Positions 55,466 to 64,000 of a DNA stretch of 64,000 nt are shown here, in pieces. The position numbers were made by a program, and so were the translations under genes. Numbering within the stretch: the first letter of the stretch is position 1; the number at the start of each line of letters is the position of its first letter. The notes beneath the pieces are model-generated. The model was not told the origin of the DNA. It did not search any database and was given only the letters and a program-made list of their open reading frames with translations. This DNA is from JAPOUP01 sp965221405 (lineage in GTDB: Bacteria > Pseudomonadota > Alphaproteobacteria > Rhodobacterales > Rhodobacteraceae), in NCBI GenBank assembly GCA_965221405.1, contig CBDCSE010000001.1:558001-622000 (forward strand), given 5' to 3'.

Positions 55466-57355
55466 ATGGGATATGCTGACGTATATGGATCATGGCAGGA
55501 TGACCCGGAGGCTTTCTGGATGGATGCCGCGGAAGCCATAGATTGGGAACGTAGACCGACGAAAGCTCTCTTCGATGAAAACGCGCCTCTATATGAGTGG
55601 TTCTGCGATGGCATGACCAACACCTGCTGGAACGCTGTCGACCGGCATGTCGCAGCCCGCGGCGATCAGGCGGCGATCATTTATGACAGCCCCGTTACGG
55701 GAACAAAGAAAGCCATATCTTACCGGGAGCTTAAAACCAAGGTGGCGCGGCTGGCCGGCGCACTGAAAGAACGGGGTATCGGAAAGGGCGATCGGGTTAT
55801 CGTATATATGCCCATGGTGCCCGAAGCGCTATTCGCGATGCTCGCGATTACCCGTATCGGTGCGATTCACTCCGTCGTTTTCGGCGGCTTCGCCTCAAGT
55901 GAACTTGCGGTCCGAATCGATGACGCCCGGCCAAAGGCGATCCTGTCCGCATCCTGCGGCATCGAATCCGGCCGCGTGGTTGAATACAAGCCGCTCCTCG
56001 ATGGAGCCATAGATACAGCTACGCACAAGCCCGACTTTACCCTGATTCTACAGCGCGCGCAGGCACCCGCGAGCATGGTGGCTGGCCGCGACCTGGACTG
56101 GAACGACGCACAGGAAAACGCCGGAGAGGCTGATTGCGTTTTTGTTGAAGGCAGTCATCCGGCCTACATCCTATACACTTCCGGGACAACGGGCCAGCCA
56201 AAGGGGGTCGTCCGCCCCTCAGGGGGCCATCTCGTCGCTCTCAACTGGACAATGAAAAACATATACAACGTCGATCCGGGAGACGTTTTCTGGGCCGCAT
56301 CTGACGTCGGCTGGGTCGTTGGCCATAGCTACATCTGCTACGCGCCACTGATCCATGGAAACACTACCGTCGTTTTCGAGGGGAAGCCGGTCGGGACTCC
56401 CGACGCGGGAACCTTCTGGAGGGTGATTTCGGAACATAATGTCCGCAGTTTCTTCACCGCTCCGACCGCCTTCCGAGCGATAAAACGGGAGGATCCCAAA
56501 GGCGAACTGCTAAGCGGATATGACCTATCGTGCCTAAACGCACTCTATCTTGCCGGAGAGCGCGCCGACCCAGACACCATTGAATGGGCAAGGGATCTGC
56601 TGAACGTTCCGGTAATTGATCATTGGTGGCAGACTGAGACCGGCTATACGATCGCCGGCAACCCAATGGGAATCGAGCCGCTACCTGTCAAGCTTGGATC
56701 GCCGACCGTACCGATGCCCGGCTATAGAATCGAGATACTCGATGATGATGGCCATCAGGTGCCGACGGGGGAGCTTGGTTCCGTGGCTATCGGGCTTCCT
56801 CTTCCTCCGGGAACGCTTCCGACGCTCTGGAACGCGGAGGACCGGTTCAGAAAGTCCTATCTCCAGCGCTTCCCCGGATATTACGACACCGGGGACGCGG
56901 GCATGAGGGACAAGGACGGATATGTCTGGATCATGGCCCGCACCGACGATGTCATCAACGTTGCGGGACACCGCCTTTCGACCGGCGGAATGGAGGAGGT
57001 CCTGGCATCCCATCCGGACGTCGCCGAGTGTGCGGTGGTTGGCGTTACGGACACCCTGAAAAGTCAGCTGCCGATGGGATTCGTCTGTCTCACCAAAGGC
57101 GTCAGCCGACCCCATAACGAAATAGGCTCGGAGTGCGTGAAGCTTGTCCGCGAACGTATCGGTCCCGTCGCCGCATTCAAGCTAGTGGCGATCGTTGACC
57201 GTCTTCCGAAAACCCGCTCGGGCAAGATACTTCGCGCAACCATGTCGAAGATCGCGGACGGTGTGGAATTCAGGCAGCCGGCGACAATAGACGATCCTGT
57301 CATCCTTGACGAAATCCGCCAGGCTGTGGCCAAACTGGGTTATCCCCGGGAATAG
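55466..57355 (+). CDS. prpE: Propionyl-CoA synthetase (acetyl-CoA synthetase family)
   Basis: This enzyme activates propionate with ATP and CoA. It has 629 residues from MGYADVYGSWQDDPEAFW at 55466, with GGAGG 6 bases upstream. The frame is open to 55061, but the added residues are not family-like. Motifs are YTSGTTGQPKGVVRPSGGH, WQTETGYTIAG and DDVINVAGHRLSTGGMEE. The catalytic, acetylation-prone lysine is in KTRSGKILRATM. The adenylation region is of the PrpE type rather than Acs. Confidence 0.92.
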   Translation: MGYADVYGSWQDDPEAFWMDAAEAIDWERRPTKALFDENAPLYEWFCDGMTNTCWNAVDRHVAARGDQAAIIYDSPVTGTKKAISYRELKTKVARLAGALKERGIGKGDRVIVYMPMVPEALFAMLAITRIGAIHSVVFGGFASSELAVRIDDARPKAILSASCGIESGRVVEYKPLLDGAIDTATHKPDFTLILQRAQAPASMVAGRDLDWNDAQENAGEADCVFVEGSHPAYILYTSGTTGQPKGVVRPSGGHLVALNWTMKNIYNVDPGDVFWAASDVGWVVGHSYICYAPLIHGNTTVVFEGKPVGTPDAGTFWRVISEHNVRSFFTAPTAFRAIKREDPKGELLSGYDLSCLNALYLAGERADPDTIEWARDLLNVPVIDHWWQTETGYTIAGNPMGIEPLPVKLGSPTVPMPGYRIEILDDDGHQVPTGELGSVAIGLPLPPGTLPTLWNAEDRFRKSYLQRFPGYYDTGDAGMRDKDGYVWIMARTDDVINVAGHRLSTGGMEEVLASHPDVAECAVVGVTDTLKSQLPMGFVCLTKGVSRPHNEIGSECVKLVRERIGPVAAFKLVAIVDRLPKTRSGKILRATMSKIADGVEFRQPATIDDPVILDEIRQAVAKLGYPRE

Positions 57356-58432
57356 GCCGGACTGAACCTTCCCGGCGCGGAGAACCGCAGTACCACGACC
57401 CGTTTCCCGAAGGTTGGCAGCCGACGAATATGCAGCGCACATGACCTATTGGTTGCGGGCGTTTATCGAGCTCATATACTCGCTGAACTGGACTTTGCGG
57501 GAAAAGACCGTTTCCCTGCGTGAACAAACCTGACACGGAGGGCTCAACCCCCTGGCCGAGACTGTCCGACAGCGCCCATTCAGCACCCCATTGACCAAAT
57601 GTCACGTTAGCTGAGGAACTGCTGCACGGTTAATCGGAACTTCACTGGCCGGGAAGGCGGTTTCGGCCATGTGTGACCGGGGTTTGGTCCGGATCCAGGC
57701 TGTCACGCCTATGCAGGTATCGCGGTCCGGGTCAGTTCCGGACGGCCCGAACGCCCTCGCCTACAGTCCGGTCAGGGACCGCGTGGACTCGGAGGGACAT
57801 GCTCATGTAAGCGCTTTCCCGCCCGCCCGTCGGGTCTCCATGACAGAAAATCGGTGAAGCCAGGGGTTTTCGTGTGTAAGCGGAAATCCCGCCAATGGGA
57901 TCCCTTCAGCGGCGGAAAACCGCTGCATCTCAGAGTGTTGGCGGGAGAAGGGACGGATTAACGGCTGGAAGCTCCGGTCAATTGCTGTCCACCAGAACCT
58001 TCATCCCCGCCTTGGACAGCGTCCCATCGCGGTGTTGGCCACCCGGGCTGGCGTTCCGGGGACATGAATCCGGCGAGGCGCGGGCGTGTTGTGTCTCGAA
58101 TCCGGCATCCGTTTGCTGTAAATTTCGGACCAGCGGAACGAACCAAGCCACTGGCCTGGGAAGTCCGGGCCTCATCGCTGGCCCCGGAACCGGACGGGGA
58201 GCCGATTGGCGGCCTCAGGAATTTACATGACAATAGCGGGGTGAGCGACCCGACCAAGCGGCAGTCGCCGCGTGCGCTCCGCATTGGGGCGATCCGCGCG
58301 GAGCGGGTATCGGTAGACGCGGTACCGGCACAGCCTTTCCGGTCGGGATGTCGCGCACCGGTGTCTTGATTACATCGCAGTCGCTCCTAGAATATGAACG
58401 ATCAGTAGACGGATGAGACGGAGGGCATGGGG
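57356..58432. other. About 1.1 kb without a recognised gene
   Basis: Open frames of up to 111 codons occur on both strands, but none shows a domain or family match that I can defend. It may contain decayed mobile DNA or the upstream part of the vapBC locus. Confidence 0.3.
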
Positions 58433-58627
58433 ATGGCAAGCATCACGATCCGCAATCTCGATTCCATGGCAAAAGAGACACGGCTGATCCTGTGCCAGAC
58501 TGTCCAACATAAGAACGCCCCGCACAGCCTGGCGGCCACGATTCGCATCCGGATTACGCCCCTCGGCGGCGTGGATCTGAACCCGCCGCTGCGCGAACCG
58601 ATGCGCGAGCCCCCCTCAGTCAAGTGA
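58433..58627 (+). CDS. VapB/FitA-type antitoxin with internal deletion
   Basis: The N-terminus MASITIRNLDSMAKE is the ribbon-helix-helix start of VapB/FitA antitoxins. The C-terminus (PLGGVDLNPPLREPMREPP) is also typical. Compared with the family, about 18 residues of the second helix region are missing, between IRNLD and ETRLIL. DNA binding is therefore doubtful. The first codon of the frame is an ATG at 58427; I prefer the one at 58433. The toxin gene follows after 10 bases. Confidence 0.65.
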   Translation: MASITIRNLDSMAKETRLILCQTVQHKNAPHSLAATIRIRITPLGGVDLNPPLREPMREPPSVK

Positions 58628-58637
58628 GGCGGCGACG

Positions 58638-58910
58638 ATGTTTCCGCTGGACACGAATGTGGTATCCGGGTTGTCGCGCCCGTCACCCGATCCAACTGTC
58701 GAGACCCGGATCGAACACCACCCGGCGGCGGATCTTTATCTCTCGGTGAGCGGCGAGGCCGAGCTTCGTTACGGCGTTGCCATCATGTCGCCCGGCCGAC
58801 TTCGCGCGGCGGTCCCTGGATGGGGTCATGGACGGCGTTCCACCTGGCGACATTCCGGGCAATCAGAGGGCATGAACGGACCCCTGAAACCAGCGCTGGA
58901 CGCCGCATGA
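58638..58910 (+). CDS. VapC/FitB-type PIN toxin with internal deletion
   Basis: MFPLDTNVVSGLSRPSPDP carries the first PIN acidic residue, and ADLYLSVSGEAELRYGVAIM the second. The chain then jumps near residue 55 to a short end (SEGMNGPLKPALDAA) that resembles the VapC C-terminus. The central part, with the remaining catalytic acids, is gone. At 90 residues it is about two thirds of normal and should be inactive. Its stop overlaps the ATG of the giant helicase gene by 4 bases. Confidence 0.65.
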   Translation: MFPLDTNVVSGLSRPSPDPTVETRIEHHPAADLYLSVSGEAELRYGVAIMSPGRLRAAVPGWGHGRRSTWRHSGQSEGMNGPLKPALDAA

Positions 58911-61900
58911 ACGGCGGGACGGTCGGCAACGCGCCGGACGTCGGCGAGGCCACGTTGCGAGATGGCGTTTCATTCCGGCCGACCTGCATTTCCATCGACC
59001 TTGAAATCAACAGGGATAACGGCCGCATTCATGCCCTTGGGGCGGTTCGCGGGGATACCGGCCACAGCATGACGCATTCCGGCGACGGTCTGGACACGGC
59101 GCTGGCGAAGCTCGACGACCTCGCGAACGGAGCCATGTTCGTACTTGGACACAACCTGATCGCTTTCGACCTGCCGCATCTGGCGGCGGCAAAGCCGGAC
59201 CTCCGTCTGCTGAATCTGCCGACGGTGGACACGCTGCGCCTAAGCCCACTCGCCTTTCCCCGCAATCCCTATCACAGCCTCGTCAAGCACTATCAGGACG
59301 GTGGGCTGAAACGCGGCCGGGTGAACGACCCTGAACTCGACTCCCGAATCGCGCTGAAGCTCTTCGGTGACGAGCGCGATGCGCTGGCGAAGGCTCCGCC
59401 CGACCTGCTGGCTGCATGGCACTGGCTGTGCACGCCCGGGCACACTGACGTCGACCGCGCCCTGGACGGGCTCTTCCAGGATGTCCGGACAGCCCGCCGT
59501 CCATCGCGAACCGAGGCCGAAGAGGTGATCGGACGGCGGCTTGAGACCGTGGCCTGCGCGACCCATGCACACGGGATCTTGGCGGATCCGGACAAGCTCA
59601 GCGGCTGGCCGCTGGCCTATACCCTTGCATGGCTGTCAGTGGCTGGCGGCAACTCGGTGATGCCACCCTGGGTGCGCCATCAGTTTCCGGAAGCGGGCCA
59701 GCTTGTGCGCCGCCTCAGGGACACCGCCTGCGCCGATCCGGGCTGCGGTTGGTGCCGGGAGTTCCATGACGCAAGGACGGAGCTGAAGCGCTGGTTCCAC
59801 TTTGACGGCTTTCGTCCCGAGCCGGAGCACGGCGGCCGACCCATGCAGCAGGCCATCGTCGAGGAAGCGATGGCGGGCCGGCACGGGCTGGGGATCCTGC
59901 CCACCGGCACGGGAAAGTCGCTCTGCTACCAGGTTCCCGCGCTGTCGCGCTATGACAGAACCGGAGCGCTGACGGTGGTCATCTCACCGCTGGTGGCGCT
60001 AATGGCCGATCAGGTGGCTTGACTGGAACAGCGCGGAATCGACTGCTGCGTGACCGTCAACGGGCTGCTGTCAATGCCAGAGCGGGGCGACGCCCTTGAC
60101 CGCATCCGGATGGGAGACGCGGGCATCCTGCTGATCTCGCCCGAGCAGCTGCGCTCGCGTTCCCTGCGTCGGGCGCTTGACCAGCGCGAGATCGGCGCCT
60201 GGGTGGTGGACGAGGCGCACTGCCTTTCGCGCTGGGGTCACGACTTTCGGCCCGACTACCGCTACGTGGGTCGCTTCATCCGAGAGAAGGCGGATGACGG
60301 GAACGTGCCTCCGGTCCTGTGCCTGACAGCGACCGCCAAGCCTGACGTCGTTGAGGAGATCGCCCAGCACTTCCGCGACGAGCTCGGTATAGAACTCACC
60401 ATATTCAACGGCGGTGCCGAGCGCTCCAATCTCGCCTTCGAGGTGATCCCCACCAAGGGTGGCGAGAAGTTCCCGGACATCCTTCAGGTGCTGGAATCGC
60501 ACCTGCCGCCCGACATGCCGGGCGGTGCCATCGTCTACTGCGCGACGCGCGGGCAGAGCGAGGACGTTGCGGAGTTCCTCCAGCTGAAGGGGGTCGCGGC
60601 AGACCGTTTCCACGCGGGTCTCTCTCCCGAGACCAAGCAGGACGTGCAGCGGCGCTTCGTCACCGGCGAGCTGCGCGTGATCGCGGCCACCAACGCCTTC
60701 GGCATGGGGATCGACAAACCGGACGTGCGGCTGGTCATCCACGCCGACATACCGGGGTCGCTGGAGAACTATCTCCAGGAGGCCGGCCGGGCCGGACGCG
60801 ACCGCGGCCCGGCACGCTGCATCTTTCTATATGCTACGGACGACGTCGAGCGCCAGTTCGGCATGTCGGCGCGCTCCCGGCTCACCCGTGAGGAGATCCA
60901 CGGGATTCTGCGGGCTCTGCGCAATCTCGACCGCAAGAAGCGCTTCGGCGGCGACGTTGTGGCGACGGCAGGCGAAATCCTCGGCGAGGATGACGAGAAG
61001 GCGTTCGAGCGGGATTCCGCGACCGACGACACCCGGGTGCGTACGGCCGTCGCCTGGCTGGAGGAATCCCGGCTCCTCACCCGGGAGGAGAACGTCGTCC
61101 ATGTGTTCCCGTCCTCGTTGCGGGTCAGTTCGGTCGACGAAGCGAAGCGGCGGCTGGCCAACTTCAGAATCACGGACTCCTATCGCAGGCAACTCTTGCT
61201 GATCGCGGAGGCGCTGATCGGTGCGGGTGCTGATGAAGGCGTCAGTACGGACGAGCTTATGGGGGTCTCGGGCCTTCGCCCCGAAAGCGTGCGCAGTGCC
61301 CTGTACGACCTTGAGCGGTTCGGCATCGCCAGCAACGACACGGCGCTGACCGCGTTCGTCCACACCGGGGTCGACCGCTCGTCGCGCAAGCGCCTTGAGG
61401 AGGCGGCCGCGCTGGAAACCGCCCTTATCACCCACATGCGCGAGGCGGCTCCCGACCTCGGAAAGGGAGACAGTTCGCCCCTCCATCTACGCATCGCCGC
61501 CCAGGTGCTGCGGGACCAGAGCCTGGCCGATCCGCTGCCGGACCGGCTGTTCCGCATCGTCCGCGGAATCGCCCTCGATGGACGCGGTGAGGAAGACGGT
61601 GCCACGGGCAGCCTCACGGTGCGGAAGCGCGACGCGGAGACAGCGCGGGTGACGCTACATCGCGAATGGAGCACGTTGGAGAAGTGGGCCGGGATACGCC
61701 GCGAGGCGGCCACCAGACTTCTGGAACATCTTCTGGGCTGCTTGCCGACCGGCAGCCGCGGCACAGATCTGCTGGCGGAGACCACGCTCGGAAATCTCCT
61801 GCAGGTGATCGAGTCCGATCTGGTCCTGAAGAGCAGGGTCCGAAACCCGGCCAGGCTGCTGGACCGGGCCCTGCTCTGGCTCCACGAGCAGGAAGCGCTC

Positions 61901-64000
61901 CGTCTGAACAAGGGCCTCGCGGTGTTCCGCCCGGCCATGACGATCCGGCTGGAGCAGCGGGACCGGCGCGGATTCTCCAAGGCTGACTTCGAGCCTCTTG
62001 CACTGCACTACAGGGGCCAGGTGCTGCAGATCCACGTCATGGTCGAGTTCGCCGAGCGCGGCCTCGCCGCCATGAGTGACGCGCTGCGCCTCGCCATGGA
62101 CTATTTCGCGCTTTCGGAAGAGGAGTTTCTCGCCCGCTGGCTGCCCGGACGGGACAGGGAGGTCGGACGGCAGACGACGTCGGCGTCCTGGCGCACCATC
62201 GTCGAAAGCCTGAAGAATCCCGTCCAGCAACGCATCGTGGCTGACGATCGGGAACGGACCAACGTGCTGGTGCTCGCGGGTCCCGGTTCGGGCAAGACGC
62301 GTGTCCTGGTGCACCGCATCGCATGGCTGATCCGCGTCAGGCGGGAAAGCGCGCGGGGAATCCTCGCGCTTGCCTACAACCGCCACGCCGCGGTCGATAT
62401 CCGCCGTCGGCTGACTGAGATGATCGGCGACGACACGCGCGGCGTAACGGTGCTCACCTGCCATGCGCTTGCCATGCGTCTGGCGGGCGAGAGCTTCTCC
62501 GGCCGGTCGGAGCGTCCTGACGACGGGGCGTTCAGGGACGTCATGCGCCGCGCTATCGCACTGCTCCGGGGCGAGGAGCTGTCGCCGGAGGAGGCGGACG
62601 AGCGACGCGAGCGCCTTCTCGCGGGTTTCCGGTGGATTCTCGTCGACGAGTACCAGGATGTCGGTCCCGAGCAGTACGAGCTGATATCGGCGCTGGCCGG
62701 ACGGACGCTGGAGGACGAGGCGGGCAGGCTCACGCTATTCGCGGTCGGCGACGACGACCAGAACATCTATGCCTTCAACGGAGCGTCGGTGGAATTCATC
62801 CGGCGTTTTGAGGCGGACTACGGGCCCAAGCCTGTATATCTCACCGCCAACTACCGCTCGACGGCCAGCATCGTGGCGGCGGCAAACGCGACCATCGAGC
62901 CCGCTGGCAACAGGATGAAGGCGGAGCATCCCATCCATGTTGACCGTGGCCGCGAACGGGATCCGCCCGGCGGGAAGTGGACGTCGCTCGACCCGGTCTC
63001 GCGGGGCCGCGTGCAGATCCTGCCTGCCGGATGCGATCCGATCCATCAGGCGCGCGCCGTCATGGGAGAGCTGCTGCGTCTCTCCGCGCTTGCGGAGGAC
63101 TGGGACTGGGGGCGCTGTGCGGTCATCGCACGCGAATGGGATTATCTGGTCCCGGTGCGGGCGTTCTGCGAGGCGCATGGCGAAGCCGACCGGATTCGGG
63201 CACAGATGGCGAACGAGGAGATGCCGGGATTCTGGCGCCTCCGGCAAACCCGGGCGTTCGTCGAATGGCTGCGGAGCTGCGAAGCAAAGATTGTCGACGG
63301 CGCGGCCATTCGCCGATGGGTCGATGACCAGCCATCGGACCCCTGGCACGACCTGCTGCGCCAGGCGCTCGAGGAACATGTCATGGAAACCGGTGGCGGC
63401 GAAACTCCCACGGAACACTTCGTCGAGTGGCTGGCGGAGTGGGGCCGGGACATCCGCCGCCGCCAGCGGGGACTGCTGCTGCTCACCGCCCATCGCGCCA
63501 AAGGGCTGGAATTCGATCATGTGGCGGTGCTTGACGGCGGCTGGGACCGTGCGGGACGCAACGAGGATCCGGACGCGCCACGCCGACTGTACTATGTGGC
63601 GATGACCCGGGCGCGGCAAACGCTGACGCTGGCACGGCTCGACGGTTCCCGAGGCTTCCAGGGCGAGCTTGTTGACCGTCCCGCCACGATTCTTCGGGAA
63701 GCCGCCGAGCTGCCACCATACTCGGAGGCGGTGGAATACCGCCATATCCGGCCAGCTCTCCGGGACATCGATCTGGGATTTGCCGGACGCCGCGCTGACG
63801 GAGATCCGGTGCACGGCGCCATCGCCATGCTGTCGATCGGCGATCCCCTGAACGTGAAGGTCGGGAAGGACGGACGCTGGAAGTTGCTGGATCGGACTGG
63901 CCGAACCGTGGGGCGTCTCGCCAGGTCCTCCAGACCGCGTCCGGACATGCGCTGCCGCTCGGCGGAGGTGTTCGCCGTGGTGGGCTGGAGCCGTGAAACC
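58907..64000 (+). pseudogene. Giant exonuclease-RecQ-UvrD fusion helicase with one in-frame TGA; right end beyond the window
   Basis: The frame 58907-64000 encodes about 1698 residues, interrupted once by TGA at 60020-60022. Domains in order are as follows. First is a DnaQ-like DEDD region (ISIDLEINRDNGRIHALGAV, VLGHNLIAFDLPHLAA). A RecQ helicase follows (GILPTGTGKSLCYQVPAL, VVDEAHCLSRWGHDFRPDY, ATNAFGMGIDKPDVR, QEAGRAGRDRG). Last is a UvrD/Rep helicase (LAGPGSGKTRVLVHR, ILVDEYQDVGPEQYE, LTANYRSTASIV, YYVAMTRARQ). The TGA falls in QVA-stop-LEQRGI where the family has a small residue, so a GGA-to-TGA change would explain it. Everything after the stop is well conserved. Either the mutation is recent, or it is a sequencing error. 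Confidence 0.8.

Noticed and set aside
60020..60022. In-frame TGA as selenocysteine
   Set aside because: The position is not a catalytic Cys site in RecQ proteins and no SECIS-like hairpin follows. A point mutation or sequencing error is simpler.
60071..63814. Several long minus-strand frames opposite the helicase gene
   Set aside because: The plus strand carries clear RecQ and UvrD motifs, and the minus frames have none.

Overview
The window is high-GC alphaproteobacterial chromosome, most likely from the Rhodobacterales. Three things support this. There is a SAM/SAH-type riboswitch directly on metK, a class known almost only from Rhodobacterales. There is an irr-fabA-fabB-fabI neighbourhood. 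There is also a phoH-ybeY-corC-lnt-metK-trmB housekeeping run. The assignment rests on gene content, not on any search.

Layout. 1-1.2 kb: 3' part of a type I restriction-modification methyltransferase gene (hsdM). 2.4-20.6 kb: a catabolic region with two SDR dehydrogenases and an ACAD10/11-like acyl-CoA dehydrogenase, a broken DmdC-like dehydrogenase, a CobW GTPase coupled to a YtcJ-type amidohydrolase, a Uma2-family protein, a LysR regulator, a five-gene oligopeptide-type ABC importer, a broken quinone oxidoreductase, a MaoC hydratase and an APH-family kinase. 21.7-26.1 kb: a sugar ABC importer with no ATPase gene, plus a galactose/arabinose 1-dehydrogenase-like gene. 26.3-40.8 kb: housekeeping block trmB, metK with its riboswitch, lnt, corC, ybeY, phoH, a fused toxin-antitoxin gene, miaB, irr, an Rpn-like gene, fabA, fabB and fabI. 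41-47 kb: a transposon graveyard (IS66, IS630, IS200, IS110 relics) around a secreted-protein gene with a 26-base G/C tract, an NYN protein and a 5'-truncated mcrC. 47.2-57.4 kb: ppk2, a sugar isomerase/dehydrogenase pair, parE, lolD, lolC/E and prpE. 58.4-64 kb: deleted vapBC remnants coupled to a giant exonuclease-RecQ-UvrD helicase gene that carries an in-frame TGA and runs off the right edge.

The housekeeping genes are intact, but accessory genes and mobile elements are heavily eroded. I count at least seven transposase relics and several frameshifted or internally deleted genes. This suggests a genome that went through an IS expansion followed by decay, possibly host-associated (inference).

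The most interesting structure is a 930-bp unit at 42945-43874. It has 25-bp terminal inverted repeats and an exact 8-bp flanking duplication, and it carries one gene. That gene's start codons and ribosome binding site are separated from its signal peptide by a homopolymer of 26 bases. At 26 bases the frame is closed; at 25 or 28 it would be open. This is the arrangement expected of an ON/OFF phase-variable exported protein carried on a non-autonomous transposon.
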